DNA of 64,000 bases, from contig JACJYP010000001.1 in the NCBI GenBank assembly GCA_020636045.1, forward strand, positions 372,001-436,000, written 5' to 3'. Position numbers and translations under genes: made by a program. This document shows, piece by piece, positions 43,413 through 52,665 of the stretch (its first letter is position 1; every line of letters begins with the position of its first letter). A model generated the notes under the pieces. That model was not told where the DNA came from, made no database searches, and saw nothing but the letters and a program-made list of their open reading frames with translations. This DNA comes from Lewinellaceae bacterium (GTDB taxonomy: Bacteria > Bacteroidota > Bacteroidia > Chitinophagales > Saprospiraceae).

Positions 43413-45083
43413 ATGGGCACATTCGTTATAGGAGTTGATTTTGGAACGGACAGCGTTCGCTCGGTCCTCGTCGATGCTGAAAACGGCCGGGAGATCAGCA
43501 GCAGCGTGTACTTCTATCCCCGTTGGCAGGCCGGGTTGTATTGCCAGCCTGCGGCTAATCAATTCCGGCAGCACCCCTTGGACTATATCGAAGGGCTGGA
43601 ACATTCCATCAAAGGCGCCCTGGCCGATGCCCCTGCGGGCGCTGCGCAGCAGGTCGTCGGCATTGCTGTTGATACGACCGGCTCGACGCCTGTCGCCGTG
43701 GATAAAACCGGCACGCCGCTCGCCCTTCTGCCCGGTTTTGAAGAAGACCCGGACGCGATGTTCATCCTTTGGAAGGACCACACGGCCATCCGGGAAGCGG
43801 CGGAGATCAATGATCTGTGCAAAAAATATGCAGTTGATTACTCCAAATTCTCGGGCGGCATTTATTCATCCGAATGGTTTTGGGCGAAAATCCTGCGGAC
43901 GCTTCGCAGCAGTACTGCTGTCCGGCAGGCCGCTTATTCCTGGGTGGAGCATTGCGACTGGATCCCTTTTCTTCTGACCGGTGGCAGCGATATACACCGG
44001 ATGAAGCGCAGCCGCTGCGCTGCCGGCCACAAGGCGCTTTGGCATGAAGACTTCGGCGGCCTGCCGCCTAATGAATTTTTTGTTGCGCTCGATCCCCTGC
44101 TCGACGGGCTGACGGGGCGCTTGTACCGCCACACCTTCAGCTCCGAAGAACCGGCAGGACACTTGTCGGCAGCATGGGCGCAGCGGCTTGGACTGCCGGG
44201 TACGGTCGTGGTCGGCGTCGGCGCATTCGATGCGCACATGGGCGCCGTGGGAGGGCAAATTGAGCCTTATCATCTGAGCAAGGTAATGGGCACGTCCACC
44301 TGCGATATGCTGGTAGCCCCCATGGACGACAGCGCCGACAAACTCGTCGGTGGCATTTGCGGGCAGGTCGACGGTTCCATTATTCCGGGTATGCTGGGGC
44401 TGGAGGCCGGACAATCTGCTTTCGGCGACGTTTACGCATGGTTCAAAAATATCCTCGCCTGGACGCTGGACGAAGTGTTCGGCAAAACCCGATTGCTGGA
44501 CGATCAACTCAAGCAAGCGCTACTCGACGAAGCAGCCGCCCGCATCATTCCCGAATTGACTGCTGCCGCGGAAAAAATACCCCCGGGCGCTTCCGGCACG
44601 CTGGCGCTCGACTGGCTCAACGGCCGCCGCACCCCCGACGCCAATCAGGCGCTGAAAGGCGCGATCTTCGGGCTGAACCTCGGCAGCGACGCGCCGGCGA
44701 TTTTCCGGGCCCTGGTAGAAGCCACCTGCTTCGGCGCCCTGAAAATTGTGGAGCGTTTTCAGGAAGAAGGCATCCCGATACAGGGTATTATCGGGCTTGG
44801 AGGCGTTGCCAAAAAATCCCCTTTCATCATGCAAACCCTGGCCGACGTGCTGAACCGCCCGATCAAAATTGCCCGTTCGGAGCAAACCTGCGCACTCGGC
44901 GCCGCCATGTTTGCAGCGACTGCCGCGGGCGTGTACAGCACGGTTTCGGAAGCCATGCATCAAATGGGCCAGGGCTTCGATAAAACATACCTGCCCGATC
45001 CTGAAAGAGCCGCGCTTTACGCAGATATCTATCGGCAATATTGCAAATGGGGCGCTTTGGTCGAGCAACACTCAACAGCATAA
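43413..45083 (+). CDS. araB: L-ribulokinase
   Basis: A 556-residue FGGY-family kinase phosphorylating L-ribulose at C5. AraB features: VIGVDFGTDSVRSVLVDAENG at the start, IAVDTTGSTPVAVDKTGTPL, LWKDHTAIREAAEIN, GGIYSSEWFWAKI, then GVGAFDAHMGAVGG, KVMGTSTCDM, and GGVAKKSPFIMQTLADVLNRPI with SEQTCALGAAMFAA at the C-terminus. Length is typical of AraB. The gene opens the arabinose operon; araD starts one base after its TAA stop codon. No dedicated regulator gene is present in the window. Confidence 0.95.
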   Translation: MGTFVIGVDFGTDSVRSVLVDAENGREISSSVYFYPRWQAGLYCQPAANQFRQHPLDYIEGLEHSIKGALADAPAGAAQQVVGIAVDTTGSTPVAVDKTGTPLALLPGFEEDPDAMFILWKDHTAIREAAEINDLCKKYAVDYSKFSGGIYSSEWFWAKILRTLRSSTAVRQAAYSWVEHCDWIPFLLTGGSDIHRMKRSRCAAGHKALWHEDFGGLPPNEFFVALDPLLDGLTGRLYRHTFSSEEPAGHLSAAWAQRLGLPGTVVVGVGAFDAHMGAVGGQIEPYHLSKVMGTSTCDMLVAPMDDSADKLVGGICGQVDGSIIPGMLGLEAGQSAFGDVYAWFKNILAWTLDEVFGKTRLLDDQLKQALLDEAAARIIPELTAAAEKIPPGASGTLALDWLNGRRTPDANQALKGAIFGLNLGSDAPAIFRALVEATCFGALKIVERFQEEGIPIQGIIGLGGVAKKSPFIMQTLADVLNRPIKIARSEQTCALGAAMFAATAAGVYSTVSEAMHQMGQGFDKTYLPDPERAALYADIYRQYCKWGALVEQHSTA

Positions 45084-45084
45084 C

Positions 45085-45786
45085 ATGAATCGGTACCACG
45101 ACATAAAATCTGCGGCCTACGAAGCCAACATGCAATTGCCGGAGCTGGGGCTGGTGCTTTTCACATTCGGCAATGCCAGCGCAGCCGACCGGGAACAAGG
45201 GGTTTTTGCGATAAAACCCAGCGGGGTTCCCTACGCCAAACTTCGCCCCGAAGACATGGTCGTCCTCGATTTTGACAATAACATTATCGAAGGGAAACTG
45301 CGCCCCTCTTCCGATACAAAAACACACGCCGTTTTATACAAACACTGGCCTGCCATCGGCGGCATCGTGCACACCCATTCTACCTACGCCACCGCATGGG
45401 CGCAAACCCAGCAGGATATTCCGATCTTTGGCACCACGCATGCCGACCACCTGACAGTAGACGTGCCCTGCGCGCCCGTCATGTCCGATGAAATGATCCG
45501 GGGCGATTACGAGCACCAGACCGGATTTCAGATTTTGCACGCTTTGTCGGACCGGGGTTTATCGCCACAGGAGATAGAAATGATCCTGGTAGCCAACCAC
45601 GCGCCGTTTACCTGGGGGAAAACCGTCGAAAAAGCAGTTTATAACAGCGCGGTGCTCGAAGAACTGGCAAAAATGGCATATTTAACCCTTCAAATTCGCC
45701 CCGACTGCCCCCGACTCAAAGAATCTTTGGTACGGAAGCACTACGACCGCAAACACAGCGCCGACGCTTATTACGGTCAACAATGA
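45085..45786 (+). CDS. araD: L-ribulose-5-phosphate 4-epimerase
   Basis: A 233-residue class II aldolase-type epimerase making D-xylulose-5-phosphate. Motifs: LPELGLVLFTFGNASAADRE, IKPSGVPYAKLRPEDMVVLD, TKTHAVLYKHWPAIGGIVHTHSTYATAWAQ (metal-binding HTHS), GTTHADHL and the late His in LVANHAPFTWG. The ATG at 45085 lies one base after the araB stop, so translation is coupled; longer open frames upstream overlap araB and are not real. Followed by a palindromic repeat element before the transporter gene. Confidence 0.95.
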   Translation: MNRYHDIKSAAYEANMQLPELGLVLFTFGNASAADREQGVFAIKPSGVPYAKLRPEDMVVLDFDNNIIEGKLRPSSDTKTHAVLYKHWPAIGGIVHTHSTYATAWAQTQQDIPIFGTTHADHLTVDVPCAPVMSDEMIRGDYEHQTGFQILHALSDRGLSPQEIEMILVANHAPFTWGKTVEKAVYNSAVLEELAKMAYLTLQIRPDCPRLKESLVRKHYDRKHSADAYYGQQ

Positions 45787-45799
45787 GAACATCAGCAAC

Positions 45800-45970
45800 T
45801 TAGCGTTTGTCCAAAATTCCATTGCTGGCCTACAAGCGGCCAATTTTGTTTTAAGTGGTGTTAGATTTTTCGTCATAGCGGCCTGCTATGACTGCAAAAT
45901 CTGCCTTGCCTAAAACAAAATTTGCTCGCTTTCGCCTCAGCATGAAAATTTGAACAAACTCTTAACCATA
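45800..45970. repeat. Palindromic repeat element inside the arabinose operon
   Basis: The outer arms GTTTGTCCAAAATTCCAT (from 45805) and, in reverse complement, GTTTGTTCAAATTTTCAT are imperfect inverted repeats. Inside are AATTTTGTTTTA / TAAAACAAAATT and, at the centre, AGATTTT..GTCATAGC-GGCCT-GCTATGAC..AAAATCT. The whole block can fold into one long hairpin. A solo copy of one end occurs at 47732-47760 before araA, so it is a repeated mobile-type sequence rather than an operon-specific regulator. Confidence 0.6.
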
Positions 45971-45980
45971 AACATTTGCT

Positions 45981-47735
45981 ATGAGCGTATTATCTACCCT
46001 GGACTGGATCTTTATCCTTGCGTATTTCGCCCTTATTCTCGGTATCGCCTGGTGGGTGATCCGTCAAAAAAACGACACCTCTGACGACTACTTCCTGGCA
46101 GGCCGCAACCTGGGCTGGTTTGTCGTGGGGGCATCCATTTTTGCCTCCAATATCGGCTCCGAGCATATCGTCGGGCTTGCCGGCTCCGGCGCCACCGACG
46201 GCGTCGCCATGGCCCACTATGAGTTGCACGCCTGGTGCCTGCTCGTGCTGGGTTGGGTGCTGGCGCCTTTTTATATGCGCTCGAAAATATACACCATGCC
46301 GGAGTTCCTGGAAAAACGCTTTTCTCCGACCGCCCGATGGGTGCTTTCCATTATCTCCCTGGTGGCATATGTGCTCACCAAAGTCGCCGTAGGCATTTTT
46401 GCCGGCGGTATTGTTTTTGGCGTGCTGATCCCGGAAGTAAATCTCTTCGGCCTGAACAGTTTCTGGGTCGGCTCCATTCTGGTGATCGTTCTTACCGGCA
46501 TCTACACCATTTTGGGCGGCTTGAGGGCCGTGGCATACACGGAAGCCATTCAGACGGTTATTCTCATCCTGGGGTCCCTGCTGGTCACCTGGTACGGTCT
46601 GGATGCCCTCGGCGGCTGGGGAGAACTGCGCCGGATCGCCGGAACTGAAATGTTCAACCTGTGGAAACCGCTGGTGCCCGCAGGCATGGAAGGCACCTGG
46701 GCCCCCGTCAAAACCGACACCCAAATGGCCTGGTATTTTAACGGCAACTATCCCTGGCTGGGCATGTTGTTTTGCGCGCCGATCATCGGTTTGTGGTACT
46801 GGTGTACCGATCAGTACATCGTGCAGCGCATGCTGGGGGCTTCCAGCCTGACGGAAGCACGTCGCGGCACGATCGCAGCGTCCTTTTTCAAATTGCTGCC
46901 TGTCTTTATTTTTATCATTCCCGGTCTGATCTGTTTTGCCCTGGCCGCAAGCGGCAAAATGGCAAACATCAGCGCAGCCCTGCTCGACAGCAACGGCAAA
47001 CTTATCAATGCCAACGCCCAGCAGGCATTCCCCCTGCTGGTTGCTTCGGTGCTGCCGGCCGGTATCCGGGGGATCGTAGTAGCGGGTCTGCTGGCTGCCC
47101 TGATGAGCTCGCTGGCCGGCGTGTTCAACGCTTCGTCTACCCTGTTCACCATGGACCTGTATTCGAAATTCAGGCCCAACACTTCTGAAAAAAGCCTGGT
47201 TCGGGTGGGCCGGATCGCTACGGCCGTGATGGTATTGATCGGTCTGCTATGGATTCCCGTTATTCAGGGTAGCCGCGGGTTGTACGACTATCTGCAAAGC
47301 GTGCAGGGCTATCTGGCGCCGCCCATCTTTGTCGTATTCTTCTTCGGCGTTTTCAACAAACGATTGAACGCGAAAGGCTGCCTTGCAGCGCTGCTGGTGG
47401 GCTTCGCAATGGGGCTTTTCCGCCTGGCTATCGACACGCCCGTTATTCTGTCGGAAAGTTTTAAGTATGAAGAGGGCTCGTTCTTCTGGATCATCAACAA
47501 CATCTTTTTCCAATACTACAGCCTGGTTATCTTCCTGGTGTCGGCACTGGTGATGGTGGTGGTGAGTTATGCGACCGAGCAGCCGTCGTACCAGCAGATC
47601 AGCGGCCTCACCTTCGGAACGGTTACATCCGACCAGAAGGCAGAGACCCGCGCGAGTTATACCAAGGGCGACGTCGTGACTACTGTATTCGTATTGTTGC
47701 TCATCCTTGCCGCTTATTTGTACTTTAATGGTTAG
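45981..47735 (+). CDS. Sodium:solute symporter (SSS/SGLT-like), probable arabinose transporter
   Basis: A 584-residue protein with about 14 membrane segments. SSS-family features: LDWIFILAYFALILGIAWWV, SDDYFLAGRNLGWFVVGASIFASNIGSEHIVGLAG (the FLAGR..G..V.GAS..ASNIG sodium site), ITVLGGL-like YTILGGLRAVAYTEAIQT, and WYWCTDQYIVQRMLGA as in SGLT-type sugar symporters. Its place between araD and araA makes L-arabinose the best guess for substrate. The stop codon lies within the repeat end at 47732-47760, so the last residues could have been altered by insertion; the C-terminus nevertheless ends in a complete membrane helix. Confidence 0.88.
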   Translation: MSVLSTLDWIFILAYFALILGIAWWVIRQKNDTSDDYFLAGRNLGWFVVGASIFASNIGSEHIVGLAGSGATDGVAMAHYELHAWCLLVLGWVLAPFYMRSKIYTMPEFLEKRFSPTARWVLSIISLVAYVLTKVAVGIFAGGIVFGVLIPEVNLFGLNSFWVGSILVIVLTGIYTILGGLRAVAYTEAIQTVILILGSLLVTWYGLDALGGWGELRRIAGTEMFNLWKPLVPAGMEGTWAPVKTDTQMAWYFNGNYPWLGMLFCAPIIGLWYWCTDQYIVQRMLGASSLTEARRGTIAASFFKLLPVFIFIIPGLICFALAASGKMANISAALLDSNGKLINANAQQAFPLLVASVLPAGIRGIVVAGLLAALMSSLAGVFNASSTLFTMDLYSKFRPNTSEKSLVRVGRIATAVMVLIGLLWIPVIQGSRGLYDYLQSVQGYLAPPIFVVFFFGVFNKRLNAKGCLAALLVGFAMGLFRLAIDTPVILSESFKYEEGSFFWIINNIFFQYYSLVIFLVSALVMVVVSYATEQPSYQQISGLTFGTVTSDQKAETRASYTKGDVVTTVFVLLLILAAYLYFNG

Positions 47736-47760
47736 CGTTTGTTCAAATTTTTATGCTGCG
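47732..47760 (+). repeat. Solo end of the palindromic repeat found at 45800-45970
   Basis: TTAGCGTTTGTTCAAATTTT then TATGCTGCGG matches the left end at 45800 and, even more closely, the reverse complement of the right end near 45965. It contains the stop codon of the transporter gene and an ATG at 47753 just before araA, so that ATG is probably not the native araA start. Confidence 0.55.
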
Positions 47761-47761
47761 G

Positions 47762-49255
47762 ATGATAAATTTATCGCAATACGAAGCCTGGTTTGTCACG
47801 GGCAGCCAGCACCTGTATGGACCTGACACCCTGAACCGGGTGGCTGAAAACGCTCAGAAAATAGCGGCAGCGCTTGATCATTCGAAGGCCATACCGGTGG
47901 GTGTGGCCTTCAAACCCGTATGCACTACGCCCGATGCGATTTACCGGCTTTGTCAGGAAGCCAATGCCTCGGAACGCTGCATCGGCCTGATCACCTGGAT
48001 GCATACTTTTTCCCCCGCGAAAATGTGGATCAACGGGCTGAAAGTGCTGCAAAAACCGATGCTGCACCTGCATACCCAATTCAACCGCGACATACCCTGG
48101 TCAGAGATCGATATGGATTTCATGAACCTGAACCAGTCTGCCCACGGCGGCCGGGAATTCGGTTTTATCAATACCCGGATGGATATCAACAGAAAAGTAG
48201 TGGTGGGACATTGGCAGGATGAAAAGGTGCAGGAACGCGCAGGAACCTGGACCCGTGTGGCCGCAGCCTGGCGGGATATGCAGGGCATGAAAGTGGCCCG
48301 GCTGGGCGATAATATGCGCGAAGTAGCAGTAACGGAGGGGAATAAGGTTTCCGCACAGATACAATTCGGCTTTTCCGTGAACGGCTACGGGCTCGGCGAT
48401 CTGACAAAAGTCGTGGACGAGGTAGTTGATGTGGAAATCGACCGGCTGGTAAAGGAATATCAGGATTCATACGAACTGTCGAAAACACTGCGTCCCGGCG
48501 GTGAGCAGCACGCTTCGCTACGGGAAGCCGCCAGGATAGAGATCGGTCTGCGGACTTTTCTGGAGTCGGGCGGTTTTACCGCTTTTACCGACACTTTTGA
48601 AAACCTGCACGGCCTGGCGCAGTTGCCGGGCATCGCCGTACAGCGCCTGATGGCCGACGGTTACGGTTTTGGCGCGGAAGGCGACTGGAAAACAGCGGCT
48701 CTGGTCCGCTGCATGAAGGTAATGGGCGCGGGACTGCCCGGCGGAAATTCTTTTATGGAAGATTATACCTATCACTTCTACCCCGGCAACCACCAGGTGC
48801 TCGGCTCGCACATGCTGGAGATCTGTCCGTCCATCGCCAGTGGTAAACCTTCCTGCGAGATACATCCGCTCGGCATCGGCGGCAAAGCCGATCCCGTGAG
48901 GCTGGTCTTCAATTCGGCAGGCGGCCCGGCCCTCAACGCCGCGCTAATCGACCTGGGCAACCGGTTCCGGCTGCTGGTAAATACCGTAGAGGCTGTCGAA
49001 CCGGAACAGGCGCTCCCCAAACTGCCGGTCGCGCGGGTGCTTTGGAAACCGCAGCCGGACCTTCAAACGGCGGCGGCGGCGTGGATACACGCTGGTGGAG
49101 CACACCACACCTGCTACAGCCAGTCGTTGCGCCCCGAATTCATGGAAGACTTTTCCGAAATCGCCAATATCGAATACGTGCTGATCGATGAAAACACCAG
49201 CATCCATCGCCTCCGGCAGGAACTGCGCTGGAATAGTGTGTATTATCGCATCTAA
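47762..49255 (+). CDS. araA: L-arabinose isomerase
   Basis: A 497-residue enzyme converting L-arabinose to L-ribulose (Mn-dependent). Typical stretches: YEAWFVTGSQHLYGPDTL, ITWMHTFSPAKMWINGL, LHLHTQFNRDIPW, EFGFINTRM, GLPGGNSFMEDYTYHF (catalytic Glu), GSHMLEICPSIASGKP and GGAHHTCYSQSL (metal-binding His). An ATG three codons upstream (47753) also fits, but it lies in the repeat end at 47732-47760, and MINLSQYEAWF is the usual family N-terminus, so I use 47762. Last gene of the arabinose operon. Confidence 0.95.
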   Translation: MINLSQYEAWFVTGSQHLYGPDTLNRVAENAQKIAAALDHSKAIPVGVAFKPVCTTPDAIYRLCQEANASERCIGLITWMHTFSPAKMWINGLKVLQKPMLHLHTQFNRDIPWSEIDMDFMNLNQSAHGGREFGFINTRMDINRKVVVGHWQDEKVQERAGTWTRVAAAWRDMQGMKVARLGDNMREVAVTEGNKVSAQIQFGFSVNGYGLGDLTKVVDEVVDVEIDRLVKEYQDSYELSKTLRPGGEQHASLREAARIEIGLRTFLESGGFTAFTDTFENLHGLAQLPGIAVQRLMADGYGFGAEGDWKTAALVRCMKVMGAGLPGGNSFMEDYTYHFYPGNHQVLGSHMLEICPSIASGKPSCEIHPLGIGGKADPVRLVFNSAGGPALNAALIDLGNRFRLLVNTVEAVEPEQALPKLPVARVLWKPQPDLQTAAAAWIHAGGAHHTCYSQSLRPEFMEDFSEIANIEYVLIDENTSIHRLRQELRWNSVYYRI

Positions 49256-49649
49256 TGAGCGTACCTCTTTTTGAAGACTTACATGAGTCATCCCTCTATG
49301 TTGCTAACCAAGCGTGAAGAGCATTTTTTGTTCTTTCAGGTTATTTTTTAGGCATCTGGAGGATTTTTGGCATAAAGAATCCTGCTTGAAGGGGGCGCGA
49401 TGTTCGTCCCCTTCACTCTTTCGAGGGTTTTTGGGATTGTGCTCATAAATATGCCCAAATACTCTTCTATGAGCGGCCATTCAATAAACTGACGCCGCAA
49501 GATTCCAGATAATTTTGCTAAAACGGGAGGCCGGAGTCTGAGATTAAGCGGACGATTTCACCTTGGGTGAAGTGCTGCAGGGATGACTAAGCGGTCTGCT
49601 CCCAGGACTTATTTATGGCATTTAATGAACAACTTGTTGTGCAGGTTTT
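49256..49649. other. Non-coding region downstream of araA and of the IS110 transposase
   Basis: No ORF of note. It lies past the 3' end of the transposase (read leftwards), and part of it probably belongs to the insertion sequence. The element boundary is not evident; IS110 elements often lack inverted ends. A small hairpin, TTCACCTTGGGTGAA, is at about 49559. Long non-coding ends of IS110/IS1111 elements can encode the bridge RNA that guides insertion, so this is the place to look for one. The rest shows nothing I can name. Confidence 0.4.
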
Positions 49650-50717
49650 TCAGGTGTTTTGGATTGAGGTATACGGTTGGCCAGTGAGCCACACTCGGCG
49701 GATTCGATTGAGTACTTTTCTGCTAATTTTAATGATGGCATGCGGGCCATCGAAGCGTTTTCTCAATTTCAAGTAGCAAAGGCTTAATTCACTATCTTGT
49801 TGAATAGCTTTCCACGAGCACTCGATCAGGGCACTACGCAGTCGCTTATTTCCTCGGGTGGTTCGCCGTTTAGCCTGATCCGTATCACCGCTCCTATGTG
49901 TTTGAGGTACAAGCCCCAGATAGGCACTGAGTTTATCCAGTGTTGCAAAGCGCCTCATATCGCCAATTTCAGTCAATAACTGGATGGCCGTAAAAAAACC
50001 AACTCCCGGAACGCTACGCAGGAGTTTCATCTGCGGCCCGTAATAGTCGTTTGCAAATAACTGATGCAGTTGCTTCACGATGGTCTGTTCTCTTTGCCGC
50101 ACAGCCGCATACTCATCCAGTAAGGAACTCAAAACCGGGTTGTTTTGCGCTTGCTTTTGTAGCCACAGGATAAATGTTTTGGTCCAAGTCCAATCTGCCA
50201 TCACGCCTTGTGGTGGATAAAGCCCTATAAAATGCAAACACATTTTAATGCGCGTCATCGCTCGGCGCCGATCACTTGCCACAGCATAACGGCGTCGCAC
50301 TAAAGCCCGATCCTGTTGTTGCTGCTTGGCAGGAATAAAAATGCCTTTCAATTCACCATTACGCAAGGCTCGGGCAATCTTGCGGCTATCTCGAACATCA
50401 TCCTTGTGTTGACGCTCCTGATCCGTAGTAGGGATATCTGCCGGATGAACCACGATCGTTTCAATGCCTTGTTGTATCAGTTGTTCCTGTACCCAAAATC
50501 CACAATAACCCGCTTCGTAAGCACATAAATACTTCCCATTGGGATAGTGCCGCCTCAGGTATTCGGATAAAGACTCCGGGCTGGGAGGCGAAAGGTTGAT
50601 CGTTTTTTGCTGGAATTCGCCCAAGTGAATAGTTGTACGCCAACTCTTTCGGTGTACGTCTATTCCAACATAGATTTCTTGTTCGCTAAAGTCAAGTTGC
50701 CTAATTTCACTTTCCAT
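49650..50717 (-). mobile_element. IS110-family insertion sequence transposase
   Basis: About 355 residues from the ATG at 50717 (a GTG 39 bases upstream is also possible). The N-terminal RuvC-like DEDD domain shows YVGIDVHRKSW, CAYEAGYCGFWV and DDVRDSRKIARAL. The C-terminal Transposase_20 domain shows LLRSVPGVGFFTAIQLLTEIGDMRRFATLDKLSAYLGLVP, then GNKRLRSALIECSW. This is the IS110 family, whose insertion is guided by a structured RNA from the element's own non-coding end. The ORF is intact. It has inserted between the arabinose operon and the aldose epimerase gene. Confidence 0.9.
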
Positions 50718-50844
50718 TTTTGCTTCGAGTTGAATGGTTAACGATGATTTTGACACTCTAAAGTTAACTCTTCACTCGAAGCAATTTTCAATGCAACGTT
50801 CCAACACCATGAACCTCAATACGGCAAACATAGAGTCTGAATTT

Positions 50845-50993
50845 TTCAACCCGCGATTTCAATCGCGGGATTTGCGAAAAAGAAGATAATTGAACCGTTT
50901 TAACGGTTTTATCGCCTTGGACGGGCATTTGAAAACGGTTAAAACCGTTGAATATCTGCCTGTTTTGTTTGCCCACGATTGAAATCGCGGGCT
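50845..50993. repeat. Nested palindromic repeat element
   Basis: Four inverted pieces in mirror order: CCCGCGATTTCAATCGCGGG (50850-50869), AACCGTTTTAACGGTT (50893-50908), AACGGTTAAAACCGTT (50934-50949), and CCCACGATTGAAATCGCGGG (50972-50991). Each piece is itself a hairpin, and the outer and inner pairs also face each other, so about 150 bp can form a cruciform. It lies between the transposase and the epimerase gene and may be a REP- or MITE-like genomic repeat, or part of the insertion sequence end. Confidence 0.65.
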
Positions 50994-51057
50994 GAAACAA
51001 CATATTTCCGATTATTGAAAAAATTCGGGATGACTAATGTTAAAACTGTTTGCCTTT

Positions 51058-52212
51058 ATGAAAACGACCGCGCGAATCCTCTCTGTTCTTTTGGCAGCCT
51101 GCTTCATACATACCGGCTGTAGCAATAGCGGCAACACGTCAAAGCCGCCGGAAATGTCGGCGGCCGTTTCCGACTACGGGCAGACCGCAGAAGGGCCGGC
51201 TAAATTGTACACCCTGAAAAACAAAACGGGGATGCAGGTCGAGATCACCAACTACGGCGGCATTATCACCAGGTTGTCGGTACCTGACAAGAACGGACAA
51301 TCGGCCGACGTCGTTTTGGGATTTGACAAACTGCAGGATTACCAAAACGACCATCCTTATTTCGGAGCGATCATCGGCCGCTACGGGAACCGTATTGCGA
51401 AGGGAAAATTTACGCTGGACGGACAGGAATATGCGCTCGCCACCAACAATGGCCCCAATACCCTGCACGGCGGCCCGACGGGCTTTCACAAACATCTCTG
51501 GCAGACAACGGAAATACACCGGGAAGGATATACCGGGCTGGAATTGAGCCGCCTGAGCCAGGATATGGAAGAAGGTTATCCCGGGAACCTGCAAGTGACC
51601 GTGCGCTACCTGCTCGGCATCGACAGCAACGAACTCCTGATCGAATACGAGGCGACGACCGATAAGCCCACGATCGTCAACCTGACCAATCACGCGTATT
51701 TCAACCTGAAAGGCGCCGGTCAGGGCGATATTTTAAGCCACGAGCTGATGATTGCCGCCGATCGTTTTACGCCCGTGGACAGCACCCTGATCCCCACCGG
51801 GGTGTTGCAGGCCGTGGAAGCAACGCCTTTCGACTTCAGGACACCCACTGCCATCGGCGCGCGTATCAACGCAGCTGACGAACAACTCGGGTTTGGAGGC
51901 GGCTATGACCACAATTTTGTGCTCAACAGAAAAGGGATGGGCATGGAATTGATCGCATCCGTCTACGAGCCCGCTTCGGGAAGGTTTATGGAAGTGCTGA
52001 CCACGGAGCCGGGAATACAGTTTTATTCGGGTAATTTTCTCGACGGCAGCAACATTGGAAAAGGCGGCGTCCCCTACCGGCACCGCAGCGGCTTTTGCCT
52101 CGAAACGCAGCACTACCCGGATTCCCCCAATCAACCGTCGTTTCCGTCGACGGTGTTGCGCCCTGATGAGCGGTATACGACAAGCACGGTTTACCGGTTT
52201 TCGGTGAAATGA
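51058..52212 (+). CDS. galM: Aldose 1-epimerase (galactose mutarotase), lipoprotein
   Basis: About 384 residues. The start at 51058 gives a lipoprotein signal (MKTTARILSVLLAACFIHTGC, lipobox before the cysteine), so the enzyme is anchored outside the cytoplasm. Mutarotase motifs: VEITNYGGIITRLSVPDKNG, DVVLGFDKLQDY, HPYFGAIIGRYGNRIAKGKF, NTLHGGPTGFHKHLW, VNLTNHAYFNL (catalytic His), GGGYDHNFVL and PGIQFYSGNFLDG. It interconverts alpha and beta anomers of aldoses; next to an arabinose operon it may supply the anomer used by the transporter. Confidence 0.92.
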   Translation: MKTTARILSVLLAACFIHTGCSNSGNTSKPPEMSAAVSDYGQTAEGPAKLYTLKNKTGMQVEITNYGGIITRLSVPDKNGQSADVVLGFDKLQDYQNDHPYFGAIIGRYGNRIAKGKFTLDGQEYALATNNGPNTLHGGPTGFHKHLWQTTEIHREGYTGLELSRLSQDMEEGYPGNLQVTVRYLLGIDSNELLIEYEATTDKPTIVNLTNHAYFNLKGAGQGDILSHELMIAADRFTPVDSTLIPTGVLQAVEATPFDFRTPTAIGARINAADEQLGFGGGYDHNFVLNRKGMGMELIASVYEPASGRFMEVLTTEPGIQFYSGNFLDGSNIGKGGVPYRHRSGFCLETQHYPDSPNQPSFPSTVLRPDERYTTSTVYRFSVK

Positions 52213-52252
52213 GGAGGTGGTGCTACCCAAATCCATACCAGGCAGAAAAAGA

Positions 52253-52292
52253 AAAGAGGCCAACAAGTTGAAATCAACTCATTAGCCTCTTT
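52253..52292. terminator. Bidirectional terminator between galM and tRNA-Asp
   Basis: Stem AAAGAGGC / GCCTCTTT encloses a second stem AGTTGA / TCAACT. T-rich tracts follow on both strands (TTTGTTT on plus; TTTTCTTTTTC on minus). It can end galM transcription from the left and the tRNA from the right. Confidence 0.65.
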
Positions 52293-52297
52293 GTTTG

Positions 52298-52371
52298 CGG
52301 TCCGGACGGGACTCGAACCCGCGACCTCCGCCGTGACAGGGCGGCATTCTAACCGACTGAACTACCGAACC
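52298..52371 (-). tRNA. tRNA-Asp (anticodon GTC)
   Basis: On the minus strand the acceptor arms GGTTCGG and CCGGACC pair (one G-T), with discriminator base G. The anticodon stem-loop reads CCGCC-CTGTCAC-GGCGG, giving anticodon GTC for aspartate. The T-loop is GGTTCGAGTCC and the D-arm GTTCAGTCGGTTAGAAT. CCA is not encoded. Length 74. A terminator lies directly downstream. Confidence 0.95.
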
Positions 52372-52496
52372 AGTTGCTTTCCTTCAAAAGCGGGGCAAAG
52401 ATAAGCGCATTCCTTTCTCAGCGACAAACATTTTCTGAAAAAAATCTGAAAATGTTTCCGCCGGATAACGATTCTCAAAAATACGTACACGCTCCG

Positions 52497-52504
52497 TACC
52501 TTTG
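52497..52504 (+). promoter_or_regulatory. Promoter upstream of accA (TACCTTTG)
   Basis: Exact TAnnTTTG match, identical to the motif before thrS. accA starts about 160 bases downstream, leaving a long leader that contains a 30-codon ORF (from 52509) of doubtful meaning. Confidence 0.5.
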
Positions 52505-52665
52505 CGCCATGCCGGATCGGCGCCCCCAACCGAAAACAGGCATTCCCACCGGTTTAATCCGCATGTGTCAGAGCACGTTCAGATTTTCTTGCCGAGGCTG
52601 ATTATCGAACGCACTCTTAATCCCGTTTACGGCACCACATTTTCCAAAACCAATTTTGGAGCCAT

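Noticed and set aside
52509..52601. 30-codon leader ORF before accA
   Set aside because: No attenuator structure or conserved codon run; probably chance in the leader.
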